Shown here piece by piece: positions 1 to 7,801 of a DNA stretch of 64,000 bases. Both the position numbers and the translations under genes were made by a program. Within the stretch, counting starts at the first letter, position 1. The number at the start of each line of letters is the position of its first letter. The notes beneath the pieces are model-generated. The model was not told where the DNA came from. It was given only the letters and a program-made list of their open reading frames with translations, and ran no database searches. Origin of the DNA: DATFVJ01 sp963851085 (GTDB taxonomy: Bacteria > Actinomycetota > Actinomycetes > Streptosporangiales > Streptosporangiaceae); the NCBI GenBank assembly GCA_963851085.1, contig CAWKNX010000011.1, positions 317,674-381,673 of the forward strand. Direction: 5' to 3'.

Positions 1-343
1 CGGCGGCGGCCACCAGGTTGGTGAGCGGCAATTCGAAGCCGCCCTTGGCCGCGAGTGGGCCGTTGGCACGGTGGGTGGCAGCGGCGACGGTCATCGCCCC
101 CGCGATTGCCAGCGGGCCGGCCGGGTCGGCGATCCCGGCTGCGGTAAGCACGCCACCTGCGAGTTCGGACGCTCCGGCGAGGGCGGCCATCGGCTTGCCC
201 GGGGTCAGGCCGATGGATTCGAAGGCGGCGCCGGTGGCATCGAGCCCGTGGCCGCCGAACGCGCCGAAGAGCTTCTGGGCGCCGTGGACGGCGAGGTAGC
301 CGCCGAGCACCAGCCTGGCGCCGAGCAGGGCCGTGTTGCGCAT
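1..343 (-). CDS. DoxX family membrane protein (3' end outside window)
   Basis: Reading leftward from an ATG at 343, the frame is open to the window edge (114 codons) and gives a DoxX-like protein: an N-terminal segment ending LGGYLAVHGAQKLFGAFGGH, a conserved GKPMAALAGASELAGG helix, then further hydrophobic helices. DoxX proteins are small four-helix membrane proteins linked in some bacteria to thiosulfate oxidation or redox stress; the role here is unknown. A GGAGG ribosome site lies at 351-355, seven bases upstream of the ATG, which fixes the start. The gene faces a TetR regulator across about 400 bases that contain two CTAA-centred palindromes, so control by that regulator is likely. The C-terminus is missing because of the window edge, not because the gene is broken. 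Confidence 0.85.
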   Translation of the reverse strand, partial: MRNTALLGARLVLGGYLAVHGAQKLFGAFGGHGLDATGAAFESIGLTPGKPMAALAGASELAGGVLTAAGIADPAGPLAIAGAMTVAAATHRANGPLAAKGGFELPLTNLVAAA

Positions 344-446
344 ATCTGATCCTCCGGTCGAGTGAGCTGAGATGACTGTGAGCTGAGAACGCGTCGTGAG
401 TGCGAAGCCTGGCGGTGGCTTCCGCGTGGGAGGCATGGCTCGCATA

Positions 447-462
447 CGGAGGCTAACCTCCG
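447..462. promoter_or_regulatory. Palindromic operator-like site 1 (doxX side)
   Basis: CGGAGG and CCTCCG flank a CTAA centre, a perfect 6-4-6 palindrome. The bases GGCTAACC..CGGAAAT at 451-467 recur at 699-715 just ahead of the TetR gene, which suggests one regulator binds both ends of the intergenic region. Apart from these sites I see nothing else in 344-739. Confidence 0.4.
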
Positions 463-693
463 GAAATGTTAACCTATTCCTGAGAGCGCTCTTCGGTCCG
501 TTACCAAAACGACAGCCGGAGGAGCGAGGCCGCCGGCCCGGCGTCTTCCTGGCCGGCCGGACGCCGTGGCGGGCCCCGAACTCATCGGGCCGCCGAGCAG
601 GCGGGTTTCGCCGGATGCGCCACGCCGCCAGTTCGCGGCGGCCAGGTGTGGTGCGGCTGGCCAGGTGGCCAGGCCGCCGCCCCTCCGGGTCCG

Positions 694-710
694 CGCCGGG
701 CTAACCGGCG
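694..710. promoter_or_regulatory. Palindromic operator-like site 2 (tetR side)
   Basis: CGCCGG and CCGGCG flank GCTAA, a 6-5-6 palindrome ending 29 bases before the TetR start. It shares the GGCTAACC..CGGAAAT core with the site at 447-467. Autoregulation by the adjacent TetR protein is an inference from position. Confidence 0.4.
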
Positions 711-739
711 GAAATACTCCATCGAGGTAGGGTGAGGGC

Positions 740-1426
740 GTGCCAGCCAGCGAGGCCACCGCCGGGTGCCGAGAGCTCCGCGCCGATGCCCGGCGCAATC
801 GCGGGCGGATTCTGGACGCGGCACGTGCGGCCTTCGCCGAACGGGGGCTGGATGTGCCCCTGGAGGACATCGCCGGCCGCGCCGGTGTCGGCATCGCCAC
901 CTTGTACCGGCGGTTCCCCACCCGCGAGGCCCTCATCGCCGCCACCTTCGAGGCCAAGCTGGCCGCCTTCGCCGAGGCGGCCGAGCAGGCCCGCGGCAGC
1001 GCCGACGCCTGGGCCGGGTTCGCCGGCTTCGTCGAGTGGGCCTGCGCCATGCAGGCGGCCGACCGGGGCGTCACCGACCTGCTCACGCTGACCCTGCCCA
1101 ACAGCGCGGCCGCGGAAGCGCTGCGCGGCAGGGCGCTGCGCGCCTTCACCGACCTGGCCCGCTGCGCTCAGGACCAGGGCACGCTGCGCAGCGACTTCGT
1201 GCCGGAGGACCTCGTCCTGCTCATGATCGCCAATGCCGCCCTGGTGACCGCCACCAAGGACGCCGCACCACACGCGTGGCGGCGCCTGGTCGCCCTCATG
1301 CTGGAGTCCTTCAAGGCCGGCAACACCGGTCCGTTGCCGGCCGCGCCCACCTCCGCGCAGATGGAACGGGCCATGCGCCACCTGAGCGAAGCAAAAGGAA
1401 TCTGCCAGGGCAGCCACCGCACGTGA
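740..1426 (+). CDS. TetR/AcrR family transcriptional regulator
   Basis: A 228-residue TetR regulator. The N-terminal helix-turn-helix is clear: NRGRILDAARAAFAERG, then VPLEDIAGRAGVGIATLYRR at about residues 40-59, followed by FPTREALIAATF. The C-terminal part resembles the SbtR-like ligand-binding domain. TetR proteins usually repress their own gene and a divergent target, here the DoxX gene, and two related palindromes between the two genes support that. The start is a GTG at 740; the ribosome site is weak, and no better in-frame start is seen. Ligand unknown. Confidence 0.85.
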   Translation: MPASEATAGCRELRADARRNRGRILDAARAAFAERGLDVPLEDIAGRAGVGIATLYRRFPTREALIAATFEAKLAAFAEAAEQARGSADAWAGFAGFVEWACAMQAADRGVTDLLTLTLPNSAAAEALRGRALRAFTDLARCAQDQGTLRSDFVPEDLVLLMIANAALVTATKDAAPHAWRRLVALMLESFKAGNTGPLPAAPTSAQMERAMRHLSEAKGICQGSHRT

Positions 1427-1464
1427 TGGGCGGCGCCCAGTCCCCGTCGCGAAAAGGCGCGCCG

Positions 1465-1633
1465 GGCGCATGGCCACCAGCACGATGTTGCCGGCGAAGC
1501 CGACGTTCGGCTCGCAGGAGTGGTTGAGGAAGAGCATCACCGGCTCGTACTCGTCGTCGTTCAGGGCCGCCAGGTGGAAGCCGTCCGCGATCTGGACGTC
1601 GGAGTTCTGCAGCCTGATCGCGAAAGTCGAGCT
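1465..1633 (-). pseudogene. SET-domain protein remnant
   Basis: On the minus strand one frame reads IADGFHLAALNDDEYEPVM then LFLNHSCEPNVGFAGN and IVLVAMRP. The NHSCEPN motif followed by a short beta strand ending VAMR is the diagnostic core of SET domains (protein lysine methyltransferases). An in-frame TGA at 1634-1636 closes the frame upstream, and there is no start, no N-terminal half and no C-terminal GEELTFDY-type motif. The 5' break coincides with the outer edge of a large palindrome at 1633. It is a short dead fragment, not a functional gene. Confidence 0.6.
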
Positions 1634-1689
1634 TCATGATCGCGGTACTTTTTGGGAAGTATTCGCGGAAAAAATACCGCGATCATGAA
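1633..1689. repeat. 57-bp near-perfect palindrome
   Basis: The 15-base arms TTCATGATCGCGGTA (1633-1647) and its reverse complement (1675-1689) match perfectly. After one mismatch, five further T-A pairs extend the stem and leave a loop of 15 bases. The local run of A and T is unlike the surroundings. It abuts the SET remnant exactly, so it may be the end or scar of a small mobile element; a strong hairpin terminator is the alternative. Nothing else is seen in 1690-1830. Confidence 0.7.
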
Positions 1690-1830
1690 GGGCGCACGGT
1701 GGTCCAGTCTCCCCGAGCACGCTCTCACGCTCATTTCCGGCGTATTATCACTGACTGTGACAGGACGATAGCAAGGCGACGGGTAAGCGTCGGCGGGGAT
1801 GGGGCTGCGGCGGGAGACTCCGGCAAGCGG

Positions 1831-2913
1831 TCAGGCGTCGTAATCGACGGTGACCTTCTCCGACAGCGGGATCGCTTGGCACGTGAGCACGAAGCCGGCG
1901 TCCAGTTCGGACTTCTCTAGCGCGAAGTTGCGCCGCATGGCGACCTCGCCTTCGGTCACCTTGGCCCGGCAGGTGCCGCACACCCCGCCCTTACAGGCGA
2001 ACGGCAGGTCCGGCCGCGAGCGCTGCGCGCCGTCGAGGATCGATACGTCGCGCGGCACGCCGACCGTCGTGGAGCGGCCGTCGAGAACAATCGTCACTTC
2101 GCTGGTCGCACCGTCAACCGGGGCGTCTACGTGGCGGAACGGGGCTGGTGGAAGATCATCTACGTAGAACAGCTCCTGGTGGATCCGCTCGGCGGGGACG
2201 CCGGCCTCCGTCAGCAAGGCCCGCGCGCCGGTGACCATGCCGAACGGCCCGCACAGCCACCAGTGGTCGACGCGGCGGATATCCGGAAGCAGCGGGAGCA
2301 GGGCGCTCAGCTTCCCTGCGTCGAGCCGGCCGTTGAATAGCTCCGCCTCCTGCGGCTCCCTGGACAGCACGTGCACCAGGCTCAGCCGAGCCGGGTAGCG
2401 GTTCTTCAGGTCCGCGAGTTCCTCGGCGAACATCACGGTGTCGGTGCGCCGGTTCCCATAGAGGACGGTGGCCGTTGCGCCCGGATTCCGCAGGACGGTG
2501 GCCGCGATGGAAAGCAGCGGAGTGACTCCGGATCCTGCCCCGATGAGCACGTGATGTCCCGCGGTCCCGACATCCGGGGTGAAGCTGCCGGTGGGCGTCC
2601 CAACCTCGATCTCGTCGCCGGGGCGTACCTGCCGCGCCAGCCAGGTGGAGAACAGCCCGCCCGGGATCACCCGGATGCCGATCCGCGGGGCGGCACCTTC
2701 GGCTGCGCAGATGGAGTACGAGCGGCGATCTTCCCTGCCGTCGATCGTGCGCCGCAGGGTCAGCGACTGACCCGCGCGAAATGCGTAGGCGTCCGCGAGA
2801 GCGGGGGGAACCTGGAAGGTAACCGCCACGGCATCCGCGCAAAGCCGAGCGACCGCGGCCACGGTCAGGGTATGGAATTCCTGACGCCGTCCTGATCTCG
2901 TGTTCGCGGTCAG
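1831..2913 (-). CDS. paaE: Phenylacetyl-CoA 1,2-epoxidase reductase subunit PaaE
   Basis: The electron-transfer subunit of the PaaABCE epoxidase; it passes electrons from NADPH through FAD and a 2Fe-2S centre to the PaaA di-iron site. An FAD-binding domain (RSYSICAA) comes first, then a pyridine-nucleotide domain (GAGSGVTPLLS), and a C-terminal plant-type ferredoxin domain with C-x4-C-x2-C-x29-C (CKGGVCGTC...TCQ). The first ATG/GTG/TTG in frame is a GTG at 2862, which would drop the conserved FHTLTVAAV beginning. A CTG at 2913 gives MTANTRSGRRQEFHTLTVAA and sits seven bases after a perfect AAGGAG (2921-2926), one base past the paaD stop. I therefore place the start at this CTG, a non-standard codon. 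Last gene of the operon. Confidence 0.9.
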   Translation of the reverse strand: MTANTRSGRRQEFHTLTVAAVARLCADAVAVTFQVPPALADAYAFRAGQSLTLRRTIDGREDRRSYSICAAEGAAPRIGIRVIPGGLFSTWLARQVRPGDEIEVGTPTGSFTPDVGTAGHHVLIGAGSGVTPLLSIAATVLRNPGATATVLYGNRRTDTVMFAEELADLKNRYPARLSLVHVLSREPQEAELFNGRLDAGKLSALLPLLPDIRRVDHWWLCGPFGMVTGARALLTEAGVPAERIHQELFYVDDLPPAPFRHVDAPVDGATSEVTIVLDGRSTTVGVPRDVSILDGAQRSRPDLPFACKGGVCGTCRAKVTEGEVAMRRNFALEKSELDAGFVLTCQAIPLSEKVTVDYDA

Positions 2914-2914
2914 C

Positions 2915-3418
2915 TCAGATCTCCTTGATGTGCTCGAACGGTTCGTCGCAGGCGCGGCAGCGGTGCAGTGCCTTGCAGGCGGTGGCGCCGAACCGCGACA
3001 CCTCCGAGGTGTCAGGCGAACCGCAGCGCGGGCACCGCACCCGTCGCGCGGGCGGGGCGAGGGTGATCCGAACCGGGCCGGGCGGGCGCTGCGGGGCTTC
3101 GCCGGGTGGGGCGATGCCAGCCTCAGCGAGCTTGCGCTTACCGTCCTCGCTGATCCAGTCGCTGCTCCACGGCGGCTGCAGCACGGTGCGTACCTCGACG
3201 TCGTGGTAACCAGCGCGCTGGAGTGCGTGCACGAGGTCGTCGCGCATGGTGTCCATGGCGGGGCATCCGGTATAGGTCGGCGTGATCGACACGATCACCT
3301 TTCCGTCCTCTTCGGACACCGCACGCAGCACGCCGAGATCGGCCAGCGTCAGCATCGGCAGTTCGGGGTCGGTGACGGTCCGCGCCACGGCCGTCGCCCC
3401 GGCCAGCAAGGTCACCAT
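2915..3418 (-). CDS. paaD: PaaD, epoxidase maturation/assembly protein (MIP18 family)
   Basis: A 167-residue protein with an N-terminal MIP18/DUF59 domain (DPELPMLTLADLGVLR, then ITPTYTGCPAMDTMRDDL) and a C-terminal zinc-ribbon with CPRCGSPDTSEVSRFG followed by C-x-A..CRAC. PaaD is required for phenylacetyl-CoA epoxidase activity, probably for Fe-S cluster insertion into PaaE. The ATG at 3418 overlaps the end of paaC by seven bases (translational coupling). A longer frame upstream is antisense noise inside paaC and was not used. Confidence 0.92.
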   Translation of the reverse strand: MVTLLAGATAVARTVTDPELPMLTLADLGVLRAVSEEDGKVIVSITPTYTGCPAMDTMRDDLVHALQRAGYHDVEVRTVLQPPWSSDWISEDGKRKLAEAGIAPPGEAPQRPPGPVRITLAPPARRVRCPRCGSPDTSEVSRFGATACKALHRCRACDEPFEHIKEI

Positions 3419-4212
3419 CTGGCCTCCGGGTGTGCGCGGGCCACGCTCTGCAGTTCCGCGAGCAGGTAGCCCATCGCCTCCGTGTGCACGCCGTGCCGGC
3501 CCGTCCGGCCGGATACCCCGGCCAGCGGGGACACATCGGGCCGCTGGAGGGTGGCGGCCGGGAGCACCTGCGAAAGCACGTCGTCGAACTCTTCGCGCAG
3601 CTCCGCTGGGTCGACGCCGACGCCCGCCTGCGCCAGGCGCCGCTCCACCTCGTGTGGAACGAACAGCTCGTCGACCATCGGCCACACCGCGGCCAGCCCG
3701 GCCTGCATCCGCTGGTGCGACACGGCGGTGCCATCACCAAGGCGGACGGCCCACTGAGCCGCGTAGTCCCGGTGGTAGGTGACTTCATTGACCCCCTTGG
3801 CCGCGATCGCGGCCAGCACCGGGTCGCGGGAGGTCACCAGGCGCCGCAGCAGCGCGAGCCGCCAGGTGGCGAACACCAGGAGTTGCGCGATCAGATGGCC
3901 GAAGTCGCCGCGTTCGGCCTCGGCCAGCCGCACGTTGCGGAACTCGGGCTCGGCACGGAAAAACGCGTAGTCGTCCTCCCCGCGGCCGCTGCCGTCGGCC
4001 TTTCCCGCCCTGGTGAGGAGCAGCCGGGCCTGGCCGAGCAGGTCCAGCCCGACGTTGGCGAGCGCCATCTCGTCCTCGAGCTCAGGCGCGTTAGTGCACC
4101 ATTGCTGCAGCCGGTGCGACATGACGAGCGCATCGTCGCCCAGCATCAGGCAGTAGACGGCCAGATCGTCGCGATCCACATCGCAGGGAACGGACGTGTC
4201 GACGCCCGCCAA
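3412..4212 (-). CDS. paaC: Phenylacetyl-CoA 1,2-epoxidase structural subunit PaaC
   Basis: A ferritin-like protein that pairs with PaaA to form the epoxidase core but lacks catalytic iron. Seen: YCLMLGDDALVMSHRLQQW, the ALANVGLDLLGQARLLL helix, AAIAAKGVNEVTYHRDYAA and WAVRLGDGTAVSHQRMQ, all typical of PaaC. The only start in the main frame is a TTG at 4212. Upstream in the same frame the sequence still reads RWAFGTGFEDPLAGVDT, which I recall as part of the usual actinobacterial PaaC N-terminus, but an in-frame TAG lies at 4309-4311. An ATG at 4318 in the next frame (MPIDKAAETNAD) could join it if one base near 4277-4286 were removed. So the true start is probably 4318, with a one-base frame break or sequence error. 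Confidence 0.88.
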   Translation of the reverse strand: MAGVDTSVPCDVDRDDLAVYCLMLGDDALVMSHRLQQWCTNAPELEDEMALANVGLDLLGQARLLLTRAGKADGSGRGEDDYAFFRAEPEFRNVRLAEAERGDFGHLIAQLLVFATWRLALLRRLVTSRDPVLAAIAAKGVNEVTYHRDYAAQWAVRLGDGTAVSHQRMQAGLAAVWPMVDELFVPHEVERRLAQAGVGVDPAELREEFDDVLSQVLPAATLQRPDVSPLAGVSGRTGRHGVHTEAMGYLLAELQSVARAHPEARW

Positions 4213-4325
4213 CGGGTCCTCGAACCCGGTGCCGAACGCCCACCGTGAATCTCCGGTGGCATCGGCATCGGCATAGGCGGCGGTCGGCGTTGGTTTCTGC
4301 GGCCTTGTCTATGGGCATCGGTCAC

Positions 4326-4601
4326 TCACATGTTCGGGATATCGCTGGGGATCTCGTAGAAGGTGGGGTGCCGGTACACCTTGTCCCCGGACGGTGCGAA
4401 GAACGGGTCCTTCTCGTCCGGGCTGGACGCGGTGATATCGGAGGATCTGACCACCCAGATGCTCACGCCCTCATTGCGGCGGGTATAGAGATCACGGGCG
4501 TTGCGCAGCGCCATTTCCGCGTCGCTGGCGTGCAGCGACCCGACGTGCACGTGGTTCAGCCCCCGCCTGCTGCGGACGAACACCTCGTAAAGCTCACTCA
4601 T
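4326..4601 (-). CDS. paaB: Phenylacetyl-CoA 1,2-epoxidase subunit PaaB
   Basis: A 91-residue protein matching PaaB over its whole usual length: LYEVFVRSRRGLNHVHVGSL at the N-terminus, ALRNARDLYTRRNEGVSIWV in the middle and PSDKVY-like GDKVYRHPTFY near the end. PaaB bridges PaaAC heterodimers in the epoxidase complex and has no catalytic role of its own. The start ATG overlaps the paaA stop by four bases (ATGA, 4598-4601). The stop precedes the probable true paaC start (4318) by seven bases. Confidence 0.95.
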   Translation of the reverse strand: MSELYEVFVRSRRGLNHVHVGSLHASDAEMALRNARDLYTRRNEGVSIWVVRSSDITASSPDEKDPFFAPSGDKVYRHPTFYEIPSDIPNM

Positions 4602-5563
4602 GCGGCAACCGCCTTTCGTGCGGATTGCTTGGCCGCGTGTGCTGCCGCGGCAGCACGCACCCAGGCTCCGTCGTCGTGCGCCTTGCGGCGCTGGGCGATG
4701 CGCTGGGCGTTACATGGCCCGTTGCCACCGACGACGCGCTTGAACTCGTCCCAGTCGACCGGTCCGAAGTCGTAGTGCCCGCGGTCGGGGTTCCACTTCA
4801 GCTCCGGGTCGGGCAGCGTCAGGCCGAGCGCCGTAGCCTGTGGCACGGCCATGTCGACAAACCGCTGCCGCAGGTCGTCGTTGGTGTGCAGCTTGATCTT
4901 CCAGGCCATCGAGGTCGCGGTGTTGGGGGAGGCGTCGTCGGGCGGGCCGAACATCATCAGCGATGGCCACCACCACCGGTCCACCGCGTCCTGCACCATC
5001 GCCCGCTGGGCGTCGGTGCCACGCATCATCGTCATCAGCAGCTCGTAGCCCTGCCGCTGGTGGAAGGTCTCCTCCTTGCAGATGCGGATCATCGCGCGGG
5101 CATACGCCCCGTACGAACTGCGGCACAGCGGGACCTGGTTGCAGATGGCCGAGCCGTCCACCAGCCACCCGATGACACCGATGTCGGCGAAGCTCAGCGT
5201 GGGGTAGTTGAAAATGGACGAGTACTTCTGCTTGCCGTTGATCAGCCACTCGGTCAGCTCGGCCCGGTCCGCACCGAGGGTTTCCGCCGCGGAATACAGG
5301 TACAGCCCGTGCCCCGCCTCGTCCTGGACCTTCGCCAGCAGGATCGCCTTACGGCGCAGCGACGGCGCGCGGGTGATCCAGTTGCCCTCAGGCTGCATCC
5401 CGATGATCTCCGAGTGCGCGTGCTGCGCGATCTGCCGGATCAGCGTCTCGCGGTAACCGTCGGGCATCCAGTCCCGCGGCTCGATCCGGTGGCCCTGCTC
5501 GATGACCCGCTGGAAGTGCCGCTCCAGGTCCCGGACGTCCTGGCTGGACGGTGCCGCGGTCAT
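4598..5563 (-). CDS. paaA: Phenylacetyl-CoA 1,2-epoxidase catalytic subunit PaaA
   Basis: The di-iron oxygenase subunit that converts phenylacetyl-CoA to ring 1,2-epoxyphenylacetyl-CoA. At 321 residues it has full family length. Ferritin-like helices carry the metal ligands: AHSEIIGMQPEGNW, then KVQDEAGHGLYLYSAAETLG (E-x-x-H) and CKEETFHQRQGYELL (E-x-x-H). The ATG at 5563 overlaps the paaZ TAA stop by one base, so paaZ and paaA are translationally coupled. No defect seen. Confidence 0.96.
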   Translation of the reverse strand: MTAAPSSQDVRDLERHFQRVIEQGHRIEPRDWMPDGYRETLIRQIAQHAHSEIIGMQPEGNWITRAPSLRRKAILLAKVQDEAGHGLYLYSAAETLGADRAELTEWLINGKQKYSSIFNYPTLSFADIGVIGWLVDGSAICNQVPLCRSSYGAYARAMIRICKEETFHQRQGYELLMTMMRGTDAQRAMVQDAVDRWWWPSLMMFGPPDDASPNTATSMAWKIKLHTNDDLRQRFVDMAVPQATALGLTLPDPELKWNPDRGHYDFGPVDWDEFKRVVGGNGPCNAQRIAQRRKAHDDGAWVRAAAAAHAAKQSARKAVAA

Positions 5564-7596
5564 TACCTCGGCTCCTTCGACACCATGGTCAGCAAGTCGT
5601 ACCTGGCCACCGACTTGTGGTTCTGGTTGGTCACGTCGACGTCCCAGCGAACCTCGCCGTAGTCGGCGCTCTCCCGTGGCGCGATCTCCTTGGCGGTCAG
5701 CGTCACCGTGAGCTCGTCGCCCGGCTTGACCGGGGTAAGGAAGCGCAGGTTCTCCAGGCCGTAGTTGGCCAGCACCGGTCCGGGCTCGGGCGACACGAAC
5801 AGCCCGGCCGCCAGCGACAGGACCAGGTAGCCGTGCGCGACGATCCCACCGAACAGCGGGTTCGCCGCCGCCGCGGCCTCGTCGGTATGCGCGTAGAAGG
5901 TGTCACCGGTGAACTCGGCGAAGTGATCCACGTCTGCCCGGGTGACCGTGCGCGGCCCGCCGGTCACCGTATCGCCCACCTTCAGCTCGGCCAGCGACTT
6001 GCGGAACGGGTGCACGGACTCATCCCCTCGGCGGCCGCCGGGCACCCAGCGCCCGGTGACCGCGCCGAGCACCGTCGGGCTGCCTTGCACGGCCGTGCGC
6101 TGCATGTGGCGCAGCACGCTCCGGATACCGCCAAGCTCCTCGCCGCCACCGGCGCGGCCGGGCCCGCCGTGCACGAGCGCCGGCAGGGGTGAGCCGTGCC
6201 CGGTCGACTCGCTGGCGTCCTCGGCGTCAAGGACCAGCAGCCTGCCGTGCCAGGGCGCGACACCGAGCACGATGTCGCGGGCGAAACTAGCGTCACCGGT
6301 CACCACCGACCCAGCGAGGCTGCCGTCGCCGCGTGCGGCGAGCTCGATCACCTGCCCGGTCGAGGTGTAGGGCAGCAAGGTCGACACCGGCCCGAACGCC
6401 TCCACCTCGTGCGGCTCCGCCCGGTCGGGATCGTCGCCGCGCAGCAGGACCGGCGAGACGAACGCGCCCCGTTCGGCATCCGCGCCGGTGACCTCGACTC
6501 GCTCGGGGTCGCCATAGACGACCCGCCCGGCACTGAGCAGCGCCTTCAGTGACCGCCTGACCTCCTCCCGCTGCTCGAGGCTGGCCAGCGGTCCCATCCG
6601 CACGTCGGGGTTGGCCGGATTGCCGACGGTCACCCTCGCCAGGCGCTCGCCCGCCGCCCGGGCAACGTCGTCCATCAGCTCGGCCGGCACGAACGCGCGC
6701 CGGATGGCGGTGCACTTCTGCCCCGCCTTCACCGTCATCTCGCTGACCAGCTGCTTGACGTACAGGTCGAACTCCGCCGTACCCGGCCTGGCGTCCGGGC
6801 CCAGGATGGACATGTTCAGCGAGTCGGCCTCGGCGTTGAACCGCACCGAGTTGCGCACGATCGCCGGGTGCGCACGCAGCGTGCGCGCGGTCGCGGCGGA
6901 GCCGGTGAACCAGACAAGATCCTGGCTGGTCACATGGTCGAGCAGATCGCCGGCGCTGCCGCAGATCAGCTGCACGCAGCCCTCGGGCAGCAGCCCGGAT
7001 GCCACGATCAGCTCGACGAGGCGTGCGGTGAGGTAAGCAGTCTGGCTGGCCGGCTTCACCAAGCTTGGTACGCCGGCGAGGAAGGCGGGCGCGAACTTCT
7101 CCAGCGGGCCCCACACCGGGAAGTTGAACGCGTTGATCTGGACCGCCACGCCGTGCAGTGGCGTGCAGATGTGCTGGCCGACGAAGGTCCCGCCCCTGCC
7201 CAGCGGCTCGACGTTGCCGTCGATATAGACGACGTCGTTCGGCAGCTCCCTGCTGCCCTTGCTTGCGTAGGCGGACAGAACGCCGAGGCCGCCGTCCACA
7301 TCGAACTTGGAGTCCCCGAGGGTCGCACCGGTCCTCGTGGACAGTGCGTACAGCTCGTCGCGGTGCTCGCGCAGGTACGTCGTCAGCGACTTCAGCAGCG
7401 CGGCCCGCTGGTGGAAGGTGAGCCCGCGCAAGGCGGGGCCGCCGACCGACCGGCCGTGATCGAGGGCGGCGGCCATGTCGATGCCGGCGGCGGAGATCCG
7501 TGCGACCTCCTCCCCGGTCGCCGCGTCGTGCAGCGGCCTGCCTTCGCCCTCCGGCGTGTGCCACCGGCCTGAGACGTAACTGCGCAGCGTGGCCAT
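5563..7596 (-). CDS. paaZ: Bifunctional oxepin-CoA hydrolase / semialdehyde dehydrogenase PaaZ
   Basis: A 677-residue two-domain enzyme that opens the oxepin-CoA ring (enoyl-CoA hydratase-like domain) and oxidises the resulting aldehyde (NADP-dependent aldehyde dehydrogenase domain) to 3-oxo-5,6-dehydrosuberyl-CoA. The dehydrogenase domain spans about residues 1-515, with Glu256 (RFNAEADSL) and Cys295 (AGQKCTAIRR), the same numbering as in E. coli PaaZ. The C-terminal MaoC-like domain carries Asp565 and His570 (FTGDTFYAHTD). First gene of the operon; a GAGGGGG ribosome site precedes the ATG at 7596. The promoter region holds a palindromic operator at 7631-7656 shared with the divergent TetR gene. 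Confidence 0.96.
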   Translation of the reverse strand: MATLRSYVSGRWHTPEGEGRPLHDAATGEEVARISAAGIDMAAALDHGRSVGGPALRGLTFHQRAALLKSLTTYLREHRDELYALSTRTGATLGDSKFDVDGGLGVLSAYASKGSRELPNDVVYIDGNVEPLGRGGTFVGQHICTPLHGVAVQINAFNFPVWGPLEKFAPAFLAGVPSLVKPASQTAYLTARLVELIVASGLLPEGCVQLICGSAGDLLDHVTSQDLVWFTGSAATARTLRAHPAIVRNSVRFNAEADSLNMSILGPDARPGTAEFDLYVKQLVSEMTVKAGQKCTAIRRAFVPAELMDDVARAAGERLARVTVGNPANPDVRMGPLASLEQREEVRRSLKALLSAGRVVYGDPERVEVTGADAERGAFVSPVLLRGDDPDRAEPHEVEAFGPVSTLLPYTSTGQVIELAARGDGSLAGSVVTGDASFARDIVLGVAPWHGRLLVLDAEDASESTGHGSPLPALVHGGPGRAGGGEELGGIRSVLRHMQRTAVQGSPTVLGAVTGRWVPGGRRGDESVHPFRKSLAELKVGDTVTGGPRTVTRADVDHFAEFTGDTFYAHTDEAAAAANPLFGGIVAHGYLVLSLAAGLFVSPEPGPVLANYGLENLRFLTPVKPGDELTVTLTAKEIAPRESADYGEVRWDVDVTNQNHKSVARYDLLTMVSKEPR

Positions 7597-7630
7597 GCAG
7601 GCTGACCCCCTCGGAAGTCGTTTTCAGCTG

Positions 7631-7656
7631 AATTACTGACCGAATGGTCAGTAATT
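7631..7656. promoter_or_regulatory. Palindromic operator between paaZ and the TetR regulator
   Basis: AATTACTGACC and GGTCAGTAATT form perfect 11-base arms around GAAT. The core ACTGACCG..TGGTCAGT resembles the PaaR-type TetR operators described for actinobacterial paa genes (from memory, not checked). It lies 35-60 bases upstream of the paaZ ATG and upstream of the regulator, a good position to repress both. Confidence 0.8.
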
Positions 7657-7801
7657 CCATGTTAGCGTGCCGACATGGCTGAAGAAAGCCGCGAGAGCGC
7701 CGTTCCGCTGTTTCGTGCGGGGGTTGGGACGTTCGCCCGGGGCGATGCGTCGCCTGATCGACCGGCAGGACACGCGTGACGTGCCCAGCGATACTCGTGC
7801 C

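Noticed and set aside
3419..3685. Upstream extension of paaD
   Set aside because: It lies wholly within paaC in another frame; the ATG at 3418 begins the MIP18 domain.
6293..7660. A 455-codon minus-strand frame overlapping paaZ
   Set aside because: Shifted frame inside paaZ; Arg-rich and without any domain, while paaZ is fully conserved.
7667..7801. Longer start for the paa TetR regulator
   Set aside because: The added 45 residues are Arg-rich and unlike TetR N-termini; it would start just 11 bases from the operator.
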